From assembly GCA_026994095.1 (NCBI GenBank), contig JALWRU010000389.1, forward strand, positions 1-13,343: a stretch of 13,343 nucleotides of DNA, in the 5' to 3' direction. Below, piece after piece: positions 8,049 to 13,343 of the stretch (the stretch's first letter is position 1; the number at the start of each line of letters is the position of its first letter). The DNA comes from Nitrospira sp. Lineage in GTDB: Bacteria; Nitrospirota; JACRHL01. The translations under genes were made by a program, and so were the position numbers. The notes beneath the pieces were generated by a model that saw only the letters and a program-made list of their open reading frames with translations, did not search any database and was not told the DNA's origin.

Positions 8049-8126
8049 TTAGCTGGGAATGCCCATAAACGGAACCATCAGCACCAGCATCAATACCCAC
8101 CAACCCCACTTAGGAACATTCAGCAC
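8049..8126 (-). CDS. Candidate 25-residue hydrophobic membrane peptide
   Basis: GTG start at 8126, TAA stop at 8049; product MLNVPKWGWW then VLMLVLMVPFMGIPS. GGGAGA (8139-8134) lies 7 bases before the GTG, an ideal ribosome binding site. One hydrophobic segment could cross the membrane, with aromatic residues at its start. The hairpin at 8009-8040 follows 8 bases after the stop, and a possible promoter is at 8243-8215. The same frame is open further upstream (to 8327, 92 residues), but that longer version would run into the divergent gene at 8308 and has a poorly protein-like N-terminal part. I do not recognise a family. It could be real or coincidental; the combination of ribosome site, hydrophobicity and hairpin favours real. 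Confidence 0.45.
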   Translation of the reverse strand: MLNVPKWGWWVLMLVLMVPFMGIPS

Positions 8127-8214
8127 GCGACAATCTCCCACCGAGTGTCGACTCCCGTAGCCAGGTGCAATCTCCCAATCGCAATCCCGGTACAACAATC
8201 CGGCCTTGCTATTA

Positions 8215-8243
8215 ATGCTAGGAAAAAAACCGTAAATTTGCAA
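8215..8243 (-). promoter_or_regulatory. Weak sigma-70-like promoter candidate before the small ORF
   Basis: On the minus strand TTGCAA (8243-8238) and TAGCAT (8220-8215) are separated by exactly 17 bp. Each matches the consensus at 4 of 6 bases. It would give a leader of about 80 bases for the 25-residue ORF. Confidence 0.22.
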
Positions 8244-8307
8244 GGAGATATGATCTGCTGGCCGCATAGGCATTGGGGGAAGGGCCGGTTTCGCGTATGC
8301 TGACCCG

Positions 8308-8961
8308 ATGCTAAAGACAGCCCCCACCAGTGTTTTTTCCGGTTTGTTTGGCCGGGTTCGGGGGGGGCTCCTGCTGTTGTTATGGGGCCTGGTATGGCTG
8401 TGCCAGCCTGTTGCCGTCAGGGCTGAAGACGGTTTTCGAGTTGCGCCCAGGCCGTCAGCATGGGCCGGTTTTATGGCTGGAATGAGCGTGGGATGGGCAG
8501 TTCACGAGGCCGGTCATTTTGTAGTGGCAGCGAGTCAGGGAGGTCATGCCCATTTTGACGGGGTGACCATCACCTACCCTCACGCCGGGTTCAGCCCTCG
8601 CCAGCGGCTGCGTACTGCGTCGGCCGGGTTCCAGTTCCAGTGGCTGGTGAGCGAGGCGGTATTGCTGCCACGGGAGGCCCGCCTGACAGACCATCCCGTC
8701 AGCGCGTTTGAAGGCGGCGTGGTGAGTGCCCATCTGGCGATCTCTGCCACCTATCTGGCGGGGCTATACCGCCATCCAGAGAGTGACGTAAGCGGCATCT
8801 CCGCCGGTAGCGGTGTGCCGCCCGGTCAGGTGGTGGTGTTGCTGGCCGTGCCTGCGCTCATCGATGGCTGGCGGCTATTTGGCCGTTCGACACCGGGCTG
8901 GTTGCCGACCCTGTCTTTGAGTATAAAAGGGAGCATGGTGGGCTGGGTGTGGCAGTTTTAG
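8308..8961 (+). CDS. M50-like (HEAGH) membrane zinc metalloprotease
   Basis: 217-residue membrane protein of no named family that I recognise. A signal-like or first transmembrane segment lies at 19-38 (GGLLLLLWGLVWLCQPVAV...A). H66-E-A-G-H70 is a full HExxH zinc motif inside a hydrophobic stretch, as in site-2 proteases. D186 in VPALIDGWRLF resembles the LDG block that supplies the third zinc ligand in M50 enzymes. If so, it would cleave within or near the membrane. It is shorter than typical S2P proteins and has no PDZ domain. No Shine-Dalgarno site precedes the ATG at 8308 and no other start fits upstream because a TGA in frame is at 8251. Hairpins follow the stop. Function is inferred from motifs only. 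Confidence 0.7.
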   Translation: MLKTAPTSVFSGLFGRVRGGLLLLLWGLVWLCQPVAVRAEDGFRVAPRPSAWAGFMAGMSVGWAVHEAGHFVVAASQGGHAHFDGVTITYPHAGFSPRQRLRTASAGFQFQWLVSEAVLLPREARLTDHPVSAFEGGVVSAHLAISATYLAGLYRHPESDVSGISAGSGVPPGQVVVLLAVPALIDGWRLFGRSTPGWLPTLSLSIKGSMVGWVWQF

Positions 8962-8975
8962 CCCTCCCCTAAAAC
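8955..8975. repeat. Inverted repeat over the stop codon of the M50-like gene
   Basis: GTTTTAG (8955-8961) and CTAAAAC (8969-8975) are perfect inverted copies around CCCTCCC. The left arm contains the TAG stop. It may act with the larger hairpin at 8980-9012. Confidence 0.5.
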
Positions 8976-8979
8976 GACA

Positions 8980-9012
8980 CCAGCCGATCCGGTGCAGGAC
9001 CGGATCGGCTGG
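8980..9012. terminator. 14-bp perfect hairpin between convergent genes
   Basis: CCAGCCGATCCGGT (8980-8993) and ACCGGATCGGCTGG (8999-9012) are perfectly complementary around the loop GCAGG. It begins 18 bp after the M50-like gene and lies 88 bp beyond amtB, so it can serve both. Neither side has a good T-run; the minus side is followed by TGTCGTTTT. The strong stem supports a bidirectional terminator or transcript-end barrier. Confidence 0.6.
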
Positions 9013-9055
9013 ATGGTTGCGATCTCCCGGGCCTGACTGGCCTCAAGAGGGATTC

Positions 9056-9089
9056 GGGCGCAGGCCGGTCTTGTTTCCGACCTGCGCCC
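9056..9089 (-). terminator. Hairpin immediately after amtB
   Basis: GGGCGCAGGCCGG (9056-9068) pairs with CCGACCTGCGCCC (9077-9089) with one mismatch and an 8-base loop. It starts 11 bp beyond the amtB stop. There is no T-run after it, so it may stabilise the mRNA 3' end rather than terminate alone. Confidence 0.5.
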
Positions 9090-9100
9090 CAGCGACCCGC

Positions 9101-10399
9101 TTACAGATCGTAACCCCGCTCGTTGTGGCTGGAGATATCGAGGCCTTCGACCTCTTCTTCTTCAGTGACCCTCAGGCCCATGACTGCATCGACCACCTTG
9201 AGGATGACCAGTGTGGCGACACCACAGTAAACGATGGTGTAGGCCACTGCCTTGATCTGTGCAAACACCTGTGCGCCCATGGTCTCGTGGTTGAGGCCCA
9301 GCCCGCCGAAGGTCGGCGAGGCGAACACGCCGGCCAGCACCGCGCCGACAATACCGGCAACCGCGTGCACACCGAACACGTCCAGCGAGTCATCGTAGCC
9401 CATCATCTGTTTGAGCTTGGTGGCGGCCAGGAATGAGATCAGGCCAGCGGCCAGACCCAGCAGGATGGCGCCCATTGGCCCCAGGTTACCGCAGGCCGGG
9501 GTGATGGCCACCAGACCGGCGACCGCACCGGAAGCAATGCCCAGTGCCGACGGCTTGCCGGTGGTAATCCACTCGGCAAACATCCAGGTGAGCGCCGCCA
9601 TGGCGGTACAGATCTGGGTGACGGCCATGGCCATACCGGCAGCGTTGTCCGCCGCCAGCTCGGAGCCAGCGTTAAAGCCGAACCATCCGACCCACAGCAT
9701 GGCTGCGCCGATCATGGTCAGCCCCAGGTTGTGGGGTTTCATGGGGGTGCCCGGGTAGCCCTTGCGCTTGCCCAGTACCAGACAGAACATCAACCCGGCG
9801 ATACCGGCGTTGATGTGTACCACGGTACCACCGGCGAAATCGATCACGCCGTCGTCACCCAACAGGCCGCCGCCCCAGACCCAGTGGCAGATAGGGGCGT
9901 ACACGATCACCACCCAGATGGCCATCACAGCCAGCATGGACGAGAACTTCACCCGCTCGGCAAATGCGCCGACCATCAGTGCCGGAGTAATGATGGCAAA
10001 GGTCATCTGGAAGGTCATGAAGACCGTCTCGGGGATCGAGCCCGACAGGGAGTCCACCGACAGGCCGCTCAGGAACATGTTACCAAAGCCACCCCAGAAG
10101 GCGTTGCCTTCACCGAAGGCCAGGCTGTATCCGCACACGACCCAGATGATGCTCATCAGGCAGGTGATGGCAAAACACTGCATCAACACCGATAGTACGT
10201 TTTTAGAGCGCACCATACCGGCATAGAACAGCGACAGACCGGGAATGGTCATGAACAGTACCAGCACGGTTGCGGTCAGCATCCATGCGGTATCACCGGC
10301 GGACAGGGTGTCTTCCGCCAAGGCTACCTGAGGCAGCAAGAAGAGTATCGCACCGAGGCCGGACAGGGCCGCCCCGATACGTTTTAGAATGGGTTTCAT
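9101..10399 (-). CDS. amtB: Ammonium channel AmtB
   Basis: 432-residue inner-membrane Amt/Rh channel that conducts ammonium. The ATG at 10399 is preceded by GGAAGGAG with about 8 bases of spacing; a 12-residue longer frame to 10435 lacks this. Residues 1-28 look like a cleaved signal peptide ending in ALA, as in E. coli AmtB. Family blocks include FYAGMVRSKN near 58, the first pore histidine H172 in PICHWVWGGG, DFAGGTVVHINAG, GWFGFNAGSE and the second pore histidine H345 in DVFGVHAVAGIVG. The cytoplasmic tail ends EEEEVEGLDISSHNERGYDL, the conserved segment that contacts PII protein. It is cotranscribed with glnK, 41 bp upstream, whose product plugs the channel when nitrogen is plentiful. Expression is likely NtrC/sigma-54 controlled. 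Confidence 0.97.
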   Translation of the reverse strand: MKPILKRIGAALSGLGAILFLLPQVALAEDTLSAGDTAWMLTATVLVLFMTIPGLSLFYAGMVRSKNVLSVLMQCFAITCLMSIIWVVCGYSLAFGEGNAFWGGFGNMFLSGLSVDSLSGSIPETVFMTFQMTFAIITPALMVGAFAERVKFSSMLAVMAIWVVIVYAPICHWVWGGGLLGDDGVIDFAGGTVVHINAGIAGLMFCLVLGKRKGYPGTPMKPHNLGLTMIGAAMLWVGWFGFNAGSELAADNAAGMAMAVTQICTAMAALTWMFAEWITTGKPSALGIASGAVAGLVAITPACGNLGPMGAILLGLAAGLISFLAATKLKQMMGYDDSLDVFGVHAVAGIVGAVLAGVFASPTFGGLGLNHETMGAQVFAQIKAVAYTIVYCGVATLVILKVVDAVMGLRVTEEEEVEGLDISSHNERGYDL

Positions 10400-10440
10400 T
10401 GGTTGATCTCCTTCCAACGCAATAACAGACAACACATGAG

Positions 10441-10779
10441 TTACAGGGCATCCGCGCCGGATTCACCGGTACGGATCCGAACGGCCTTTTCAACAACCGA
10501 CACAAACACTTTGCCGTCACCGATATTGCCGGTGCGGGCGGCCTCGACGATGGCGGCGATGATGGCGTCTTCGACGCTGTCATCCACCACGATCTCAACC
10601 TTGACCTTGGAGACGAAATCGACGAAATATTCGGCCCCCCGGTACATCTCCTTGTGGCCCTTCTGGCGGCCATATCCTTTTACTTCGGTGACGGTCATGC
10701 CGCTCACGCCCGCTTCATTCAAGGCCTCTTTGACTTCGTCGAGCTTGAATGGCTTGATGATCGCTTCGATCTTTTTCAT
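10441..10779 (-). CDS. glnK: Nitrogen regulatory PII protein GlnK
   Basis: 112 residues, the standard PII length. It is a trimeric cytoplasmic signal protein that senses 2-oxoglutarate and ATP/ADP and binds AmtB. The start MKKIEAIIKPFKLDEVKEAL is typical. The T-loop GYGRQKGHKEMYRGAEY carries Y51, the residue uridylylated by GlnD. The B-loop appears as TGNIGDGKVFV (83-93), with N at 85 where many members have K. The ATG follows GGGTAAGG. Adjacency to amtB and the sigma-54 promoter upstream identify it as glnK rather than glnB, which is usually next to glnA or nadE. Confidence 0.96.
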   Translation of the reverse strand: MKKIEAIIKPFKLDEVKEALNEAGVSGMTVTEVKGYGRQKGHKEMYRGAEYFVDFVSKVKVEIVVDDSVEDAIIAAIVEAARTGNIGDGKVFVSVVEKAVRIRTGESGADAL

Positions 10780-10816
10780 GCCTTACCCTTTTGTTCAAAT
10801 TGCAGCAGTCACTCGG

Positions 10817-10853
10817 TACCGGTGTGGCGGTTTGAAACAGTGCAACACCGGTA
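10817..10853 (-). repeat. Inverted repeat in the glnK leader
   Basis: TACCGGTGT (10817-10825) and ACACCGGTA (10845-10853) are perfect inverted copies separated by 19 bases, 38-74 bases before the glnK start. Downstream of the sigma-54 start site it would form a 9-bp RNA stem; as DNA it could be an operator. Each arm contains the self-complementary ACCGGT. Confidence 0.5.
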
Positions 10854-10939
10854 TTCACAATGGGTCGGCAGGGGCGTGCGCTCCGGGGTCGTTGCCGACT
10901 TCCTGAGGCGTGCCACCGCCGAAATCAGTCGAACGCTTT

Positions 10940-10955
10940 CGCAAGTCGTGTGCCA
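10940..10955 (-). promoter_or_regulatory. Sigma-54 (-24/-12) promoter of glnK-amtB
   Basis: Read on the minus strand: TGGCAC-ACGAC-TTGCG. It matches TGGCAC-N5-TTGCW except for the last base, and the invariant GG and GC are exactly 10 bases apart. The start site would be near 10929, giving a leader of about 150 bases. This implies NtrC-type activation under nitrogen limitation, standard for glnK-amtB. I found only one weak NtrC half-site (TGCACC at 11111). Confidence 0.85.
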
Positions 10956-11051
10956 CGGCGTAATGAGTTGTCACAACATCATGTTTGTTAATGGTATTTT
11001 GTCGTAAATTCGGGTGGGCCTTCAGCTGTTTTTACCTGTGCAGCAGCAACC

Positions 11052-11104
11052 ATAATGTCGTGTATTAGACGTAAAGGTTGTTATTAATACGACAATAATG
11101 TCGT
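11052..11104 (+). repeat. Direct repeat ATAATGTCGT
   Basis: ATAATGTCGT occurs at 11052-11061 and 11095-11104, 43 bases apart, about four helix turns. The second copy forms the centre and right arm of the 24-bp palindrome. A related TTTTGTCGTA lies at 10997-11006. Confidence 0.6.
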
Positions 11105-11109
11105 ATTAT
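11081..11109 (+). promoter_or_regulatory. Possible promoter of the glycosyltransferase gene
   Basis: TATTAT (11104-11109, 5 of 6 with TATAAT) lies 17 bp after TTATTA (11081-11086, 3 of 6). The palindrome covers the spacer and part of the -10 box, a normal position for repressor binding. The weak -35 keeps confidence low; the leader would be about 135 bases. Confidence 0.3.
11085..11108. promoter_or_regulatory. 24-bp palindromic operator candidate
   Basis: TAATACGACA (11085-11094) and TGTCGTATTA (11099-11108) are perfect inverted copies around ATAA. This is a typical shape for a dimeric helix-turn-helix repressor site. The regulator is unknown. It lies between glnK and the rightward glycosyltransferase gene, over the latter's best promoter candidate. 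Confidence 0.6.
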
Positions 11110-11251
11110 GTGCACCGTTTTTGTCGCGACTTGCCACCACTCGGGTCGCCGCGCAGGAGCGGCTGGCTGATCTGGTAGAAATGCGTCGGACGGGGCGGTA
11201 TCCTTACGGCTGCCCGAATTGGGCCAGCAGTACAGCAGCGAGTATGTGTCC

Positions 11252-13343
11252 ATGACCCAGGCGGATCGATACAAGAAGGCGCGGGACCGCTTTGCCAAGG
11301 GACAATGGTCCGAGGCGTGGCAGCAATGCCAGCAGATATTGGCTCGCGCCCCCCAGCATGCAGAGGCCTTAACCCTGTCGGGTCGAATCCGCTTTGCAGA
11401 GGGCGACCACAACGGTGCCATTGGGCTATTGCAACAGGCCATTGCCGCCCAGCCCAGGTCGGCTTCTGCCTACGACCATCTGGGGCGGGTGCTGACGGAC
11501 GTCAGCCGGGTTGACGAGGCAGAGCAGTCGTTTTTACGGGCCTTGCAGTATGCCCGTGACGGCTCTGCTCAGGCCCGCGCGATCCGGCTGGCGTTGGTGG
11601 ATGTATTACTAAAAAAAGGGCGTCTGGAGGAGGCGGTGGCCCACTTTGACGTCATGGCCCCCACCCTGGGTAAAAAAGAGGCGCCGTTGTACGCCCGCTG
11701 GGGCGATGCCCTGTCTGCCGCAGGGCGTTCTGCAGAGGCCGCAGATCGATACGCCACGGCGGCGTTACAGGCCTCGACCAGCCAGCCGGGTGAGCCTCCC
11801 TATCGGTTGCGACAAGTCGCCATGTTGCTGGATGCAGGCGATCATCAACAGGCGGAGGAGGTGCTGGCGTCCGTAAGGGGGGTGGCCCCGGAGGCGGCTA
11901 CATACTATGCGCTCGGTGAGTTGTTGTACGACAATCACCAACACGGTGAGGCGCGACGGGCATTTGATCGTGCGGTACAGGCCGCGACCGATGATCAGCC
12001 GGTGAACGCGGTATTCAAACGTGGGTTATCTGCCTGGTACCTGGGTGATTACCCCGCCGCCGACGCGGATTTTGGGCAGGTGCTGGCGTGGCAGCCAGAT
12101 CACCAGGGGGCACGAAATTGCCGCCCGTTTGCTCAGGTGTATAACCCGGACGCCACACCAGAGCAGGTAACCGAGGCCCACAAGGCGTGGGGCCAATACG
12201 CGGCGTCGCGGGTTTATGGTGAGGTGGGTGAGGCCCCTATTCGCGACCGGGACCCGGACCGGGTGTTGCGGGTTGGGTATCTGTCGCCGGATTTTCATAG
12301 CCATCCGGTATCGATGTTTCTGGCTCCCCAGTTGTCGTTTCATGACCCATCACAGGTGGCGGTGACCTGTTATTCCAATGTACAGCGGCCCGACAGTGTG
12401 ACTGCCGCATTTCGCCAGTTGAACGTGACCTGGCGCGACATTACCAAACTGGACGACGCGGCGGTGGCCGAGCAGATCCGTGCCGACGGCATCGATATTC
12501 TGGTGGAGATGGCCGGTTTGACCGCCAATAACCGGCTGGCGGTACTGGCGCGCCGGGTGGCCCCTATACAGGTGTCGTACATTGGCTACCCAACCACCTC
12601 CGGCTTGCCCGGCGTCGATATTCGGTTGACCGATCACACCTGTAACCCGACCGGTACCGACCGCCTGTTTACTGAACGGTTACACCGCTTGCCCGACTGT
12701 TTTTGCTGTTATCTCACCCGACTGGATATTCCTGACCCCAACCGTTTGCCAGCCCTTGATAACGGTCATGTGACCTTTGGCAGCCTGCTGAATATCAAGA
12801 AGATCAACGCCCAGGTGGTGGCCCGTTGGGCGGCAGTGTTGCAGGCGGTGCCCAGCGCGCACATGGCGATTTTTAGGCATGTATTGCGGGCCAGAGAGGG
12901 GCGCGAACGGCTGTTAGCGCTGTTTGTGGCTGAGGGCATTGAGCCGGAGCGTATCGAGTTGCATTGGAAGATGCCGCCCGACGGCAGTTTTATGCAACTT
13001 TACCATCGGGTGGATATGGTGCTTGATACGCTGCCGTTTTGTGGGCATACCTCCGCTTGCGAAGCGCTATGGATGGGGGTGCCGGTGGTCACCCGGCTGG
13101 GCGAGAATAACCCGGGCCGCATGGTCGGCAGTATCTTGAAGGGCGTGGGGTTACCGGAGTTTGTGGCAGAGGACGACGATCAATTTGTAGCGATTGCCGC
13201 CGATTGGGCCGGTCGGTTAAACGATCTGGATGCCCTGCGGCAACGGCTGCGGGGGCAGATGGCGGCCTCCCCCCTGACCGCAAGCGAGCCGTTTACCCGC
13301 AAGATCGAGGCGGCCTATCGGCAGATGTGGCAGGACCGATTGA
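11252..13343 (+). CDS. TPR / GT41 O-GlcNAc transferase-like protein (SPINDLY family), 3' end cut
   Basis: One frame stays open for 697 codons from ATG 11252 to the last base; no stop is in the window, but the family is nearly complete here, so the stop should be close. Residues 1 to about 300 are TPR helices (for example GDHNGAIGLLQQAIAAQP and RVDEAEQSFLRAL). The GT41 catalytic part starts near 340 with RVGYLSPDFHSHPVSMF, where H351 matches H498 of human OGT. DGIDILVEMAGLTANNRL, GYPTTSGLPGVD, K517 (like K842) in LNIKKIN and GHTSACEALWMGVPVVT with H599 (like H920) and E604 follow. It should transfer a sugar, probably from UDP-GlcNAc, to proteins; the target is unknown. The start has no strong Shine-Dalgarno site; GTG 11246 and TTG 11219 are alternatives. 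Confidence 0.92.
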   Translation, partial: MTQADRYKKARDRFAKGQWSEAWQQCQQILARAPQHAEALTLSGRIRFAEGDHNGAIGLLQQAIAAQPRSASAYDHLGRVLTDVSRVDEAEQSFLRALQYARDGSAQARAIRLALVDVLLKKGRLEEAVAHFDVMAPTLGKKEAPLYARWGDALSAAGRSAEAADRYATAALQASTSQPGEPPYRLRQVAMLLDAGDHQQAEEVLASVRGVAPEAATYYALGELLYDNHQHGEARRAFDRAVQAATDDQPVNAVFKRGLSAWYLGDYPAADADFGQVLAWQPDHQGARNCRPFAQVYNPDATPEQVTEAHKAWGQYAASRVYGEVGEAPIRDRDPDRVLRVGYLSPDFHSHPVSMFLAPQLSFHDPSQVAVTCYSNVQRPDSVTAAFRQLNVTWRDITKLDDAAVAEQIRADGIDILVEMAGLTANNRLAVLARRVAPIQVSYIGYPTTSGLPGVDIRLTDHTCNPTGTDRLFTERLHRLPDCFCCYLTRLDIPDPNRLPALDNGHVTFGSLLNIKKINAQVVARWAAVLQAVPSAHMAIFRHVLRAREGRERLLALFVAEGIEPERIELHWKMPPDGSFMQLYHRVDMVLDTLPFCGHTSACEALWMGVPVVTRLGENNPGRMVGSILKGVGLPEFVAEDDDQFVAIAADWAGRLNDLDALRQRLRGQMAASPLTASEPFTRKIEAAYRQMWQDRL

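Larger units (their letters stand above)
10780..11251. other. 472-bp divergent regulatory gap between glnK and the glycosyltransferase gene
   Basis: No convincing gene is visible on either strand. From left to right it holds the glnK ribosome binding site and leader, an inverted repeat (10817-10853), the sigma-54 promoter (10940-10955), a GTTGTCACAAC palindrome near 10968, and an AT-rich block from about 10975 to 11110 with the TGTCGT repeats and the 24-bp palindrome. The last 130 bp before ATG 11252 are GC-rich and featureless. Confidence 0.7.

Noticed and set aside
7840..8109. An 89-codon leftward frame upstream of the barrel gene
   Set aside because: No ribosome site or motif, and it overlaps the small ORF and the hairpin; the barrel gene has a better start at 7829.
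8049..8327. A 92-codon version of the small leftward ORF
   Set aside because: Its start lies inside the divergent M50-like gene, it lacks a ribosome site, and only the last 25 residues look like a protein segment.
10900..10915. TGGCACG on the minus strand as a second sigma-54 promoter
   Set aside because: The required GC ten bases after GG is missing; there is no -12 element.
11085..11095. TAATACGAC resembling the T7 phage promoter
   Set aside because: The match stops after nine bases, and those bases are one arm of a palindrome, which explains them better.
11111..11126. TGCACC as an NtrC-binding site
   Set aside because: Only one half matches; the expected second half is TTTGTC rather than a GGTGCA-like sequence.

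Overview
The window (about 60% G+C by eye) looks like a chromosomal segment of a Gram-negative proteobacterium. The grounds are a protein with a signal peptide and a probable outer-membrane barrel, a sigma-54 promoter in front of a glnK-amtB pair, an uup-type ABC-F gene and proteobacterial-style Shine-Dalgarno sites. A long SPINDLY/OGT-type glycosyltransferase and a TPR-bearing NTPase are common in large-genome aquatic proteobacteria (Magnetococcus-like lineages come to mind), but that placement is a guess. I see no tRNA, rRNA, CRISPR array, insertion sequence or phage gene.

Layout, left to right. At the left edge lies the 5' end of an unidentified leftward gene (1-86). A POT-family peptide transporter (276-1628) and the ABC-F ATPase gene uup (1720-3633) follow, both rightward. 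uup meets a 976-residue leftward gene tail to tail, and both TAG stop codons lie in one CTAG at 3630-3633. That leftward gene encodes a membrane-anchored P-loop NTPase with TPR repeats and a very long acidic tail. Upstream of it, in the same direction, are a JAMM (Mov34/MPN/PAD-1) zinc metallopeptidase gene, a probable outer-membrane barrel protein only 10 bp from the JAMM gene, and a candidate 25-residue hydrophobic peptide (8049-8126) followed by its own hairpin. A rightward HEAGH-type, M50-like membrane metalloprotease (8308-8961) comes next, then a hairpin-rich gap.

The right third is a nitrogen-control block. glnK (PII) and amtB (ammonium channel) run leftward from a well-matched sigma-54 -24/-12 promoter at 10955-10940. 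Divergent from them, a TPR plus GT41 O-GlcNAc-transferase-like gene begins at 11252 and stays open to the last base of the window. The 472-bp gap between glnK and this gene holds a 24-bp perfect palindrome (TAATACGACA-N4-TGTCGTATTA) and further TGTCGT copies, the strongest candidate regulatory region in the window.

How the genes may work together: GlnK and AmtB form the standard ammonium sensing and uptake pair. The JAMM, outer-membrane and NTPase genes are co-directional and may share an envelope-related job, but nothing in the sequence proves this. The least expected items are the small hydrophobic ORF, the terminator-like hairpin inside the last codons of the barrel gene, the M50-like protein and the palindromic operator.
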